From assembly GCA_029721435.1 (NCBI GenBank), contig CM056573.1:73908001-73972000 (forward strand): a stretch of DNA of 64,000 nucleotides. The letters are read 5' to 3'. The notes under the pieces were generated by a model. That model saw only the letters and a program-made list of their open reading frames with translations. It was not told where the DNA came from and searched no databases. Within the stretch, counting starts at the first letter, position 1, and each line of letters starts with the position of its first letter. Of this stretch, positions 1-11,589 are shown one piece after another. A program made the translations under genes and the position numbers. The DNA comes from Gymnothorax reevesii (Eukaryota > Chordata > Actinopteri > Anguilliformes > Muraenidae).

Positions 1-865
1 TCAAAACCCTGCATATTCAAGTCAAGTGCCTTTATTTGTCACATAAATTTAATGCAGTGAAACTGCCCCTGCATTGTGCAAATCAGCATAAATAGTTTAA
101 AAGAAATATACAAAATAAATAATTTAAAATAGGCATAATACATAAAAAGGTGTGGAGCTATTTCTACTAGTTTAAAAATGGTTTAAAACCCCCCCCCCCC
201 TCCCTCCAAGGGAAAAATTATCCATGCAGGCACTGGGTCTCTCAGCGCCCTGGATATGGGGGAACCACAGGTGACATCACAAATCTGGATCAATATGGCT
301 AAGGACTCCTGGGGATTTTTCAAGACTCTTCTGGTAATTTTCAGAAATGGTTCTATACAGGAATCATCCTTGGCAAAATAACTCTTAGGATTTGGTGTAT
401 AAAGTCAATCTTTTAGACAAAAAAAAAAATTTGGTCTAGGACATGCACTTTAATTAGACATTGGTCAGTAAGCTGAGCCCAAACTGCGCTGGTCCTGAGT
501 CTTCCCCATCTTCCCCATCTCAGAAAAGTTCTCAGAAAAGCAGGTTAATGAGCCCCGGGCACTGCTTAATAAGCCCATCCTAAAATGAGCGCAGAAACAG
601 ATTTTTTGGAAAAAAATGACTCAAATCGAAACTATTCATCCACCATCATGAGACGTTGAGTAAGATGAAAACTTCAGCAATGATCGCAAAGCCAGAACAA
701 GACCGAAAGCTGCAAATGGAGAATGAAAAAAGTGTATGAATAATTCGCCAGCTAGCATGTTAATGCTTTTCGTGAATAAGTAAATAAATTTAAGTTTCTA
801 CAACCACTGTTACATGTGTAACTTAATACTGTAATAGCGAAAAGCTTAAGCATGTTAACCACCCA
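1..865. other. Intergenic, no gene recognised
   Basis: No convincing coding region. The first 130 bases (fragment 'gcctttatttgtcacat' followed by A/T-rich sequence) look like the decayed end of a dispersed repeat, but I cannot name it. A 12-base C run lies at 189-200. Nothing else is supported. Confidence 0.5.
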
Positions 866-967
866 GGGGTGTGTTTCTCAAAAGCATAGTTGCTAACTCG
901 CATAGTTGGTCCATTCAGTTAATGGTGCAAAGTTAGTTAGCATCTGTGATTTCAGGAAACGCACCCC
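866..967. repeat. Short hairpin miniature element (GTTTCCCAAAA type)
   Basis: The left end begins ggggtgtgtttctcaaaag and the right end finishes with tcaggaaacgcacccc. The two ends are near-perfect inverted repeats, and inner motifs (gttgctaac and gttagttagc) also pair, so the whole 102 bp can fold. Similar ends recur at 2660-2711 and, more loosely, at 56431 and 57181. I read it as a non-autonomous palindromic DNA element; no target duplication is clear. Confidence 0.6.
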
Positions 968-1329
968 AGCTGTGCAAACAAAGCCTCTTTTGACCTGAAA
1001 GGTCATATATATATATTTATATTTATAGACCTACATTGGTGATAGGGTACGCTCAAGTGAAGCATCTGTTCCAGGAGCATATACAGCGAGAAGTTCAATT
1101 TGCACGTACACTCCCATTAATTTTTACCGACTGTAAAATTATACTTTAAAAAAAACTTGCGTCCGAGTCGGGTTGATTTTGGTATCACTTTGCAGAGCAC
1201 CATTTTCCTAAATATGTGCTTTTTTGGAGGATGGAAAGTGGCACGCTTTCTAAAGGGAAGATTGAAATGTGACTCAGTGTCAACGTTCAAGTGTGAGCAG
1301 AAAAGTTCAGTTAGGGTGACCCAGGCTTT

Positions 1330-1580
1330 TAATGACCCTCTGATAAGATAATTGCTTCGACGTTTTCGCTGTTATAAGCAACGTTGATGAATCTATCATA
1401 TATTTGAGGTCGATGTCTGTCTGTCTGTCTGTCTGTCTGTCGTGTGTATTGTACACGTTTTTCTCTTACATTTCTCAACCGATTATCACCAAATTTGGTG
1501 TGAATATCCACTTGGACGTCAGGAAGGGCTTGACGTCGCCCGATTTTTGAAAAACGGTCATGCACGCAAAAAAAATGGCA
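1330..1580. repeat. TCTG microsatellite inside a dispersed element-like unit
   Basis: A run of about seven TGTC units fills 1414-1441. It is followed by a conserved-looking block (caaccgattatcaccaaatt, then ggtgtgaat). The layout, a T/G-rich simple repeat followed by an 'accgatt...aaattt' block, resembles the units at 23192 and 41729, which suggests a related dispersed element. No ends were identified. Confidence 0.4.
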
Positions 1581-2659
1581 ATTTCTCTCCGGGTAGCGGT
1601 TAGCAGCTAGTGTCCGTATACGTTATCAATTTACTCTTTGGATTCCGCACTTCGTTGTTCCCTGATTGAGCATATTTGCTGTTGACCGAATTGTTCATAA
1701 TGAATCATATGGCTAATGCCAACGTTGTTAAAAGGAAGCACTAGTTAACTCTGACTACTCCTTTACTAAGCGTCATCTTTGCCCCTGTCCCATTATACAC
1801 TGCTCTCAAAAAATAATCACTGCATAGCACGGGTCGAGGGGATAGAGAAAAGTATTTTTCTCTTGATTTCTAACAGCCAAGCCTCTCTCCCCTCCTTGTC
1901 TTTTGTAGCTGTATAAACAGACAAAGCAACCTGTCCATTGTTTTAAATATTATGCAGGTTAGAAATATTGTACTTGAATGTCAATTACAAGTAGCTAGCT
2001 TGTTAGCCACCTTGTTCATTTTATTGACTGCTTAGTCAATGCAGTCCCCGCGATGGTAAGGGTACCAAGGTAGCTCGTTGGAGACCGTTATTGATCACCA
2101 GCGTTTGCTTTAATCAGCAGTCTATTTAAGTCAATGGGATGGCTAATTAGCCAGCTAGCAAGCAAATTTGCGTTTCACTTACTCATGGAACGATTTATTA
2201 CAGCCCTTCAAATGAATATTGCTGCAAAAGGCAGCCGCACATCTCGCCATTTTAATGCTCATATTGACCTCATTAGAAACCATTCATTTTTATGGTTTCC
2301 AATTATGGTTAGGAAGTTGGGTGTATCAATATAGCGGCCTTGTGCTTCACTTTGGATTGGCCCAGGCCTAGACCCGGCCTGAGTACAGTCTCTAAGGAGC
2401 CTCTTGTTTCATCATTTCTCCACAATGTGAAAATGTGACTAATTATTTTTTCATTGTGGTCCTTATTTGTGGTCCCTATTTGTCTTATTTGTTGCTGCCT
2501 CTCATTACGCAGCATCCGTTAATTGGCAAATTTGGGTCAATCTTCATTTTGTTTATTGTGTGGACCACAATAAAAGGCTAATTTTCTAGAAAAGGCGGCT
2601 AATTTGGGGCATTTAATCTGCAGGATACTGTTCATGAACTGCTTGATGAAATGCCTACC
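1581..2659. other. Intergenic, no gene recognised
   Basis: A/T-rich sequence without a credible coding region. The short open frames here have no recognisable motif. Confidence 0.45.
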
Positions 2660-2711
2660 GGGGCCGCGTTTCCCAAAAGATAGCATCCGTGATTTTGGGA
2701 AACGCACTCCA
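2660..2711. repeat. Internally deleted hairpin miniature element
   Basis: Starts ggggccgcgtttcccaaaag and ends ttttgggaaacgcactcc, an inverted repeat of about 18 bases with a very short loop. It is the same end type as the 866-967 element with most of the middle missing. Confidence 0.55.
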
Positions 2712-2900
2712 GATTAGTTTTTATCTGAGAAAATTTGCTGCCTTTGAACTTAAAAGGTAACAATTGTTGGTTTTTTTTCCCCAGTATTTAGCTTAAATTG
2801 ATAGATGAATAGATGAATTGATAGATAGAATGAACTTTATACAAAACCCAAAACCAGTGAAGTTGGCACGTTGTGTAAATCGTAAATAAAAACAGAATAC

Positions 2901-3349
2901 TGTTATGGCGTTGTTATTTAGACGCCAAGAGCAGTGGCCCGAAATAAAAGTAAAAGCCAGCAGCGTGCTGAGAGGCTAAAGCAAATGTAAATCACCAGGC
3001 TCGCGCTACCAACGGACCTGACGCCGTCCATGGTAGCCAAAAGGCGAGCTCAACAAAATACAAAAGAAAAGGGAAAATAACCCAGATAAATACCTTACTC
3101 ACTATCACTATTACTCTTATGCAGCTAAGATCCTGCCAATACTCTCTCTCCTCAAATACCTGACCGGCCAAAGCGTCAAGCGCAAAATAACACTCAAGCA
3201 ACACGAACGAGGAAGGACAGGAGCTTAAATAGAGTCCGGGCAACGCCCCCAATCAATGCCAGCTGGCTAAGGAATCCGACAGTGAGCAAAACGATATCGT
3301 CCCGGACGAGAGTAACAAAAGGAGCTAACAAAGCTCCAAAACCATGACA
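2901..3349 (-). mobile_element. Solo LTR inserted in the T1 terminal repeat
   Basis: The unit begins TGTTATGG and ends CCATGACA (TG...CA). It is flanked by the perfect 5-bp duplication AATAC at 2896-2900 and 3350-3354. The other Tc1 copy (15329-16930) shows the uninterrupted site at this place. On the minus strand a TATA-like ctatttaag lies about 125 bases from the start, which sets the likely orientation. No internal retrotransposon sequence remains, so it arose by LTR-LTR recombination. It differs from the Gmr1-type LTRs elsewhere in the window. Confidence 0.88.
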
Positions 3350-3659
3350 AATACAATGATTTGCAAATCCTTTTCAACCTTTCTTCAATTGAATACACTG
3401 CAAAGACTAGTTACTTAATGTTCGAACAGGTAAACTTTGTAATTTTTTGCAAATATTAGCTCATTTGGAATTTGATGCCTGCAACATTTTTCAAAAAAGT
3501 TGGCACAAGTGGTAAAAAAGACTCAAGAGAGTTGAGGAATGCTCATCAAACACTTATTTGGAACATCCCACAGGTGAACGGGCTAATTGGGAACAGGTGG
3601 GTGCCAAGATTGGGTATAAAAGCAGCTTCCCTGAAATGCTCAGTCATTCACAAGCAAGG

Positions 3660-4630
3660 ATGGGGCGAGGGTCACCACTTAGTGAACAAATGCGTGAGCT
3701 GATCGTCGAACAGTTTAAAAACAACATTCCTCAACGAGCTATTGCAAGAAATTTAGGAATTTCATCATCTACGGTCCGTAATATCGTCAAAAGTTTCAGA
3801 GAATCAGGAGAAATCACTGCACGTAAGCGACAAGGCCGAAAACCAACATTGAATGCCCGTGACCTTCGATCCCTCAGGCGGTAACGCATCAAAAACCAAC
3901 ATTAGTGTGTAAAGGACATCACCACATGGGCTCAGGAACACTTCTGAAAACCACTGTCAGTAACTACAGTTCGTCGCTACATCTGCAAGTGCAAGTTAAA
4001 ACTCTACAATGCAAAGCGAAAGCCATTTATCAACAGCACCCAGAAACACCGCTGGCTTCGCTGGGCCCAAGCTCATCTAAGATGCACTGATCCAAAGTGG
4101 AAACTGTGGACGTCGTGTCCTCCGGACCAAAGAGGAAAAGAACCATCTGTTATAGGCGCAAAGTTCAAAAGCCAGCATCTGTGATGGTATGGGGGTGTAT
4201 TAGTGCCCAAGGCATGGGCAACATACACATATGTGAAGGCACCATTAATGCTGAAAGGTACATACAGGTTTTGGAGCAACATATGTTGCCATCCAAGCAA
4301 CGTCTTTTTCATGGACGCCCCTGCTTATTTCAGCAAGACAATGCCAAGCCAAATTCTGCACGTGTTACAACAGCATGGCTCCGTAGTAAAAGAGCACGGG
4401 TACTAGACTGGCCTGCCTGTAGTCCAGACCTGTCTCCCATTGAAAATGTGTGGCGCATTATGAAGCGTAAAATATGACAACAGAGACCCCGGACTGTTGA
4501 ACAACTTAAGCTGTACATCAAGCAAGAATGGGAGAGAGTTCCACCATAAAAGCTTCAAAAATTGGTCTCCTCAGTTCCCAAACGTTTACCAAGTGTCGTT
4601 AAAAGGAAAGGCGATGTAACTCAGTGGTAA
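3660..4630 (+). pseudogene. Broken Tc1-family transposase (T1)
   Basis: This would cut and rejoin the Tc1 ends. The start MGRGSPLSEQMREL opens a helix-turn-helix DNA-binding region (QRAIARNLGISSSTVRNIVK). The reading frame then meets a stop at 3882-3884 where the sister copy has TAC. The C-terminal part survives in another frame (4097-4477) with FQQDNAKP (second catalytic Asp) and SPDLSPIENVW (the Glu), so the DDE triad is still recognisable. A further stop follows KRKI, and the frame recovers to DVTQW near 4630. The intact family protein is about 340 aa. This copy cannot make it. Confidence 0.9.
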
Positions 4631-4854
4631 AAAGGCCTCTGTGCCAACTTTTTTGCAATGTGTTGCTGCCTTTAAATTAAATAAAATAAGTTAATGATTA
4701 TTTGCAAAAAAAAATGGTTTCTCAGTTTGAACATTAAACATCTTGTCTTTGCAGTGTATTCAATTGAATATAAGTTGAAAAGGATTTGCAAATCATTGTA
4801 TTCTGTTTTTATCTACGATTTACAACTTCAACTTCACTGGTTTTGGGTTTTGTA

Positions 4855-5288
4855 GAAGGCACTCCCAAATGCTCTCCTCCTCTTATTTACATTTTTCCAT
4901 AGCTTGTTGACTGCAGAAATGCCGTTAAGGATGAAAGATCCTTCATATATCTTTTTCTTTGCAACTTGCGCTCTGTAACACCGCCTGTAGGGTAATAGCA
5001 CAAATTCAGAGTGAAGTAAGTGTCTCTTCACTTTAGGTCCTGTGCACAGCAGTGCGGTAAAGGTTGTCAAGTGATTTTTGCTGCTGGCCAATAATCTTAC
5101 CCGCTGTCTTAACAATTCTTGACAACTTGTTTTTGTTACAAACAGTCAAGTGTCCATACCACACAGAAATATTTAAAACCAGGATGCTCTCAATAAAGCC
5201 AACATACACTTTTTCGATTGTGTCACAACTGACCCCAAACCCCTTCAGTTTTCTAATTAAAAACAAACGCTGGCTTGCTTTATTACAT
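4855..5288 (-). pseudogene. LINE reverse-transcriptase C-terminal relic
   Basis: Two overlapping minus-strand frames together read as the end of a non-LTR (LINE) ORF2. They contain YVGFIESILVLNISVWYG, NKNKLSRIVKTAGKIIG and SEFVLLPYRRCYRAQVAKKK, the typical thumb and C-terminal motifs of fish LINEs. A frameshift separates them near 5040. The 3' end is cut by the Tc1 element at 4852 and the 5' side stops at the LTR-like unit beginning at 5289. I would place it in the CR1/L2/Rex group, but subfamily assignment needs a database. Confidence 0.75.
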
Positions 5289-5621
5289 TGTTATGACTTG
5301 AAAATCAATACAAAGGAAACCAGCAATGAAAACTTGAACAAATTTATTCTTCACTAAAAAGACACCTCTACAAATAATCCACTGTTCAATCCTGTAATAA
5401 CACTTAAATGGCACTATTCAACTCTGTTGCCAAAACAAAAACTCTGCTCTGTTCTGCCTTTGGTGACCAAAATCACTTCATTTATATAGACTGGCAACAC
5501 ACTGGAAAGATCTACAGGATTCTTGGGTAATCCCACCCCCTCCAGGCAGGAATATGCCAGAAGCTTCTAGAAAGCACTAATCCATTAGAAATGAAATTAC
5601 TTCAGATCATGTTTTGCTACA
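5289..5621 (-). repeat. Probable solo LTR (unrelated to the Gmr1 LTRs)
   Basis: Read on the minus strand it starts TGTAGCAAAACATG, has a TATA box (tctatataaatg), a later polyadenylation signal (gaataaatt) and ends TCATAACA. That is LTR layout at 333 bp. No target duplication was found (tacat before, ccaga after), and different LINE fragments lie on its two sides, so the locus has been rearranged. Ends are tentative. Confidence 0.5.
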
Positions 5622-5845
5622 CCAGAGGGTGCTAAAGAACAAAATAAATAGCTGTCCAGCTAGGCAGCAAAAACAGCAGGAAGAACCTGCAGGTCCGGGT
5701 CACTGCAGCGATGTTCACAGCAGAGGAGAGCCTGTCGTCAAACAGGACCCCAAGGTTCTTCACACTCCGCGAGGGGGAGATGGTGGTATCCCCCAGGGTG
5801 ATGGTCAGGTCTAGGAGAGGGGAGGATGGAGCAGGGATGTAGAAC
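5622..5845 (-). pseudogene. L2-like LINE reverse-transcriptase fragment
   Basis: The minus-strand translation contains LLDLTITLGDTTISPSRSVK, then NLGVLFDD and NIAAVTRTCRF. This is the conserved segment just after the reverse-transcriptase core in L2-type LINEs, where 'SPSRSARNLGV' is typical. It joins without a break, in the same frame, to gypsy reverse transcriptase at about 5845. It is cut at the other side by the LTR-like unit. It is only about 70 codons and is not functional. Confidence 0.75.
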
Positions 5846-6400
5846 CAAAAAAACGCTGAGGAGTTATTCTTTCTGGTGAGCCCAATAATGGGGGCAGCAA
5901 CTGTGCTAAAATTAGGGATAAACCTCCTATAAAAATTAGCAGAGCCCAAGAAGCATTGGACCTCCTTGACACTTTTTTGACAATTTTTGACTGCAGCCAC
6001 CTTTTCCAGGTCCATACAAACCGATCCTTGGAGACAATAAAGCCAAGAAATGAGACAGTTTGGGCGAGAAAGACACATTTCTCAGCCTTGACAAAAAGCT
6101 TTGCATTTAGGAGGGCCTCAAGCACACGTCTGACGTGTTGTTTATGGTCTGAGAGCGTTGAAGAAAAAAATATAAATGTTCTCAAGATAAACAAAGAGAA
6201 ATTTCTCCAACATCTCTCGGAGGACGTCATTAACAAGCGCCTGAAACACCGAGAGGGCGTTAACCAATCCGAACGGTTAGACCAAATATTTGTAATACCC
6301 GTCATGCGTATTAAATGCCGTCTTCCATTCGTCCCCCTCGTGAATGCGAACTAAGTTGTAAGCATTACAGATTCTAGCTTGGTAAAAATTGACGCCTCCT
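5846..6400 (-). pseudogene. Ty3/gypsy reverse-transcriptase fragment
   Basis: Minus-strand frames carry the second half of a gypsy reverse transcriptase: HVRRVLEALLNAKLFVKAEK, then FLGFIVSKD, then FLGSANFYRRFIPNFSTVAA. The motif order is right, but it is spread over at least two frames and the YxDD region is damaged. The family resembles the chromodomain-type gypsy at 24.8-32.3 kb. No LTR is attached. It ends near 6400 at sequence I do not recognise. Confidence 0.75.
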
Positions 6401-9400
6401 GCAGACGTTCAAACGTCGAATTCATTTAACACTAGGGGCATGGTTCTAGCCAGGCCATTTTAGCGTCTTTACTTTAGCCGGTACGCTGACAAACTGCCGG
6501 TATGTTGGAAAAATCCGCCGATACGCAAAAAAATTGCTGCCAGTGCGTTAGATGGGTCACCAGTACCAGTCTCAGTAACAACATGGATGGCTTCAGACTG
6601 TACTGATCAGTCTAGTTTTATCGATTATCTAAAGATAGGCCAATATAGCTGCCACTGTCGCAAGTAGCCTACCTGAAAAGGCATACCACATTAGGCTCAG
6701 TACCAGTTAGCGCATGAACAGCCGATCATGGACGCTTGGCTTGTTCATCCACCTCTTGGGACTAGTTCCCGAAATTAAACCAGTGCTGCGAATGTATCGA
6801 CATCAGAAAGTTAGGAAGATGATGATGCAATCGTCAAAGTAGAGCCTAGTAGCAAGTGAAAGCCATCAACGACAGCGAATCCTGCTTGAGCGAGTGAATA
6901 TAGCAGGCTAGAATTAGAAGTAGCTCTAGGAAATGTCTGTTTAACTGTCCGATGGATCCTGATCTTTTCTGCCACTTTGCAGTCTCTTCTGTTTAACACA
7001 CGCAATCGGCACAGTTTAAAATTATCACGGAAACCAGGTAGCTATATACTTCAGAGATACTGATATTGGAAATGGATTATTTTGTTGGCGTCAAACTAGC
7101 CACAAGTAATTTGACGAAGATATCTTCACGAGAAGCATCAGACGTTATTGCGCAACACTTCCTGTCAGATAAAATACTGCATTGTCATCGTCTATAAAGT
7201 TAGATTGGTTACTGGAATTGACATTCATGTTGTGACTTTACAACTGGTTCGATAGCTTGATTACTGGCAGCGCCTCCTGTAGGCCACGTTGTATATTCAT
7301 GCCAATTGCCTTACTTATACTGACTCGCTACAAGCACGTCACACACAGATGAAAAAATAATATAATATCGTAGCTTTTCATTTTAGCCATACATCTTTCC
7401 AATAGCAATTAAAATTTCCCAGCTAAACTTGCTGCCGAATCAGTATGTGCAGACCTTAGTGATGTGTGTTTCACGACCTTGGTATGACATAGCTTGCAAA
7501 CTTGGAATGTAGGTATACTGTTCGCTAATAGTTCTTCCTCGTCTTTATGCATGGTCGAAGTAAGTCGTGTTTCATATGCCTAAATACTTTCAATGGTCTT
7601 CATCTGCAACTGCTGGGAATGAAATGCTGCGGGTCCACTGTGCATTTACAGAGGGCTCGGCTCCGAGCAATAGTAATTTCAAATGTCAGTAAAATTGTCC
7701 AGTCATATTTCCTTTATGAACGGGAGGGCTTTGTTATCGTCCGCCGTCCTCCAGACGAATCACAAACTAGCAAAATTATGTAAAAAAAAAAAAATCAGCA
7801 GTAAACAACCTAGCGAGTTAACCTGAGTTGTTGGTTTGTGACAGCTGTTAATATCGTTTCGAGTTTATGAGGAACGTTTTCTAGACTAATTTTCAATGAG
7901 ACGTTGGACTTGATCTGCATGGGAAAAACCTACAGACCTTAATTTGATGAAAAAAAACAAGGCTTCTGAGAGGGATTTCAACACCAGCAATTATGCGCGA
8001 TACCCATGGATGAAGGAGGAAAATCTGTATATCTGGGATTGGATCCTGGGCCAAAACTGGACTCTCTGAGCGGGTGAAAAAGGCAACCAATCATGAAACG
8101 GTAAGCTATTTATATTTACATTTTCTGTGTTTCGTGATTTTTGTATTTTGCCGTCGCTGCCAGTGTTTTGTATATGTTACTAAATGTATTTCAAAAAATT
8201 ATACGGCATTGCTGAGGTGGTGAAATAGATTAACCGATAATACTACACAATGCTTTTACCAAGTTACCCTTAGTACCCGGAAGTCCCTGGGCACTGGCGA
8301 ACATAGCGTGAAATAACGCACTAATCACCAAAGAATATAGTGATGTTGTCCATCAAATTAAACAGCAGAACCTAAGCTACAGGGCTATATAAACGTTTTT
8401 ACGTGCCCTAAACACGACTCAAATAATAACTAAATGAATTACGACATATCAAACTCTGTACAGCTCCGCTGTGTCAACTCACTCGACATATTGCAAGCTC
8501 TACTGCAACTGAAGTTCATGCCGAACACACGAGCGAGGCGTCAAATGAAAGCTAAGACTCCACAGATTCAAATGTTGTAATGGAAAGCGATCTACGCCAA
8601 AGAATCACAAAAACAGAAATCGCTTTTCCAAACTATAGTAGTAAAATTTGTCTTACCTTCACCGTTCGGGCGAGAAAAGTTTGCTTTTCCGTAAAATCCA
8701 TTCTTGATTCAGTTAGTGCTATTTCCTGTGTTGCGTTCCAAAACTTTGTGGCTTTCTATGGTAGACTTCAGCTCCCACGCGAAGCCTCACAATGTCCGTA
8801 TGCATCAGGGGCTACTTCCCAAACACCAGCTTTCTGCTGATTATGATTGGCCAACAGTACTGTCAATCTCATTTTGGTGTGTTTAGCCGTATTCTATTGG
8901 CTCTAATGATTAAAACGAGTGGTAGATTGTCCAAATCGACTAATCCGTGGCGGCGATAGAGCCATGCGTATTGACTACATAGGTATTCTCAAAGTAGCCT
9001 GGCGCACAGAATGCATAGCTGGAAGCAGAGCGCACGGATTGGCTTCGTTTCCTATTGTTTCTTAATCATTTGATTCACATTTTTATCGACATTTTACGAA
9101 ATTGTATGACAAATATGGCCAAGCAGGGGTCCAACAGACGTTTTACTGCCGAAAAAGTGTTGAAACTACTGCGGCAGATCGCTGAGATCGCAGAGTGCCT
9201 ATATCATTCACCGGACAATGCAGAAGACAGCGGTTACTCTGGTTAGCTACCGTCCTCCATCTTCTAAATGGTACGGAATGTATTATGAATGTTGTATTGA
9301 AAGATTTATTGCTGTCAAAATTTCAATGTAGTTGGAGCTCGCTGCTTTTTCGGGCCAAAATGCCATATAGTGATATGGTCTCGTGTTATGACATGCGATA

Positions 9401-9568
9401 CGGTTTGTGTGTTTGTGTTTGTATTTGCATCTGGATTTAAATGCGTGTGTGCATTTATGGGTGAGTGCGTGCATGTGTATGTTTAAGTAAATATACTCAT
9501 ATTTATAAGATAAAGGAGAGTTGGCGTTTGCGCCTTGGATATATATATATACGTTGTTTCGCCTAATG
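6401..9568. other. Unassigned 3.2-kb stretch
   Basis: No gene, RNA or named repeat is supported. Small frames such as 8580-8840 have no motifs. A 63-codon frame ending near 9243 includes NRRFTAEKVLKLL, faintly like the N-terminus of piggyBac-type proteins, but this is too weak to call. GT-rich sequence lies around 9405-9480 and an (AT) run at 9540-9551. Confidence 0.4.
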
Positions 9569-10110
9569 CAGGTGTTCCCAAACTTTTCCAAATCAGGGCC
9601 CACTTGAAAATTTAAAAAATGTCCGCGGCTCACCTTTGTCCTATAAACAGTACATAGACGAAATTATGCAATCTCAGAACACTGAAATAAATAAAAAACA
9701 ACAATAATTGTTGTATTGTTTTTTTATTTATTATTATTATTATTATAAAGATTCAGGATTGAAATGAAAGCAGGGGGATAAAAGAAGCCCAAACCTTTAA
9801 TCTGTGGTGTACACACAAGACAGAATTAATTATCGAACACAGTATACGCTCCTCCGATCATGACCCCTGGTCATGATGACCAGAAAGCTACGTTCCGATC
9901 ATAACTATATAAGGTTCCTAAAATATTGTGAGGTCAATAACACTCAATAGGTTATTACTTCTAAATATTTTTTTAAATCGTGCAATAAATATTTTACAAT
10001 AAAAATCATACTTGCAAAAATGAATCATATTTTTAATAACCTCTCACGGCCCACCTGCAGTACCAACACGGCCCACCAGGGGGTCGCGGCCCACACTTTG
10101 GGAATCACTG
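9569..10110. mobile_element. Non-autonomous hAT element
   Basis: The left end reads CAGGTGTTCCCAAACTTT; the right end, reversed, reads CAGTGATTCCCAAAGTGTGG. This is the classic hAT end. It is flanked by 8-bp duplications GCCTAATG (9561-9568) and GCCTAGTG (10111-10118), 7 of 8 matching. The 542-bp interior has an ATT microsatellite near 9725-9747 and no transposase. Confidence 0.9.
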
Positions 10111-10118
10111 GCCTAGTG

Positions 10119-11589
10119 CATAAACTCCTAACACTGAGAATTACGAAAGGGAAAAAAGGAAGGTGCTCTCAAAGGTTGATGTTTTAGTCTTTTTTATTCA
10201 CAAACCACTGCCTGGTCAGATGCCTCGCTCCAGGAATTTCATTTTGGTTTGCAATTTTACAGAAAGTATTTAAAAAGCAGCATAATGTGTAAATGTAAAT
10301 ATTGTAGAAGTTCTAGTTTTTTTTACTGTTTGTTTTGTTGCAGAAATGTTTACAGTTTTACTAAAGTAAATCTACTCTTTGGAATCAACATTCAGTTGCT
10401 ATGTGTGGTCATTCTTGGAATTGGAACTAAATAGAGGTCTGGGTGAATTTTTGAAAAAATTGCCAAAAACTGTTGCATTTGGATGTATTGATCACCATTA
10501 GAGATATAAAAATGAAATATATAGTGTTGTACAGGAGAAAATTCAAATGGCATAGATGGTGCCAAACTGTGCCAAAATGGCCATTTAGGACTGTTCAGGC
10601 GACGTCTCCAAAGACCTCTCTAATTTTGTTCTACTTCAATTTATCAGAGTCAACCTTTGCAGAGATAATGTTCAGATGTTGTACTATGGTCTGATCAAGG
10701 TTTAGAGCTGACGCTGCATCATTTTCAAAGGGATCTTCATCCTGAAAATGCTTTTTTTATTTAGCCGAGTCTTTTTTTTTTTTCTGTGTGCCATCTTCAT
10801 TTACTCTTCACCAGTATCACATATGCTCATATGAACACATATAAACCAATCTCACAAGTGTCCCATTTACTATGACACCAAAACTATTCAAATAGACCTT
10901 GTGGATATAGCAATTTTATTATGGGTTTGCAATATTCGAGCAGAAATAGGCTCTGGGTACAAAAGGTTTAACTTTACAGGGGAAACGGAATGAAATTTTT
11001 AGCCTCATATTCAGCCATACACATTAGCGTGGTTGGCAAGGACAAGTGTAAATCAATTCAACAAATCAGGGGAAGTATGGCATCCTGCAGTTGTGGAACC
11101 GATTCAGAGGTCTCTGAATAGGCTATGTACAAAACCTTGACAGTACCGCGAAGCCAAGATATTTTCCAGCTAAAGTACAACAATGGTCTGTGTAAGCTTT
11201 CGGATCCTTTCGAGCTGAAAGGTTAGAGGAACGAGCCTTGGTCTGGGTTGGCTGGATTATCACTTGATTTTCCTACATCGAACAGAAATTCAACATTTGT
11301 TGATCAGCGTTGATCAGTGAAAGTAATTCACATTCGTACGTTTGCTAGAATGATTTTAAAAAGGGGTGCCAATATATTTTGGGGGGGTTTATTCGTGATG
11401 AGGGAGTTTAGAATTTATGATTAATATTAATATCGCGAATGCTTATACTGTGCATTCCCTAGCCGCACAGGTGTGTCATCAGTAACAAGATTGCCACCGT
11501 TACAGCTGCAGAGGACATTTAACAACAAATTTTCTCGACTGGATGTAGGATTGGATGTTTTTACACACTCAAATGTTCCTTTGGGAACC
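10119..11589. other. Unassigned 1.5-kb stretch
   Basis: No coding motif or recognised repeat end. It holds several T runs (for example near 10320 and 10770) and a G run near 11380. It could be decayed transposon, but I see no end structures. Confidence 0.4.

Larger units (their letters stand above)
2842..4852 (+). mobile_element. Tc1-like DNA transposon, copy T1, split by a solo LTR
   Basis: Both ends carry inverted CAAAACCCAAAACCAGTGAA and each end is flanked by TA, the Tc1/mariner target duplication. Without the 449-bp insertion at 2901-3349 and its 5-bp duplication the element is about 1.56 kb, normal for Tc1. Long terminal inverted repeats of about 200 bp extend to the ...gttggcaca motif. 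The copy at 15329-16930 is the same family in the opposite orientation. The transposase is broken, so the copy is inactive. Confidence 0.92.

Noticed and set aside
5619..5632. CTCF-like site accagagggtgct beside the 5289 LTR-like unit
   Set aside because: It matches the core only partly and lies outside the unit, so I did not count it with the Gmr1 LTR sites.
6811..7005. Small minus frame as a gene
   Set aside because: 64 codons, no motif, no context.
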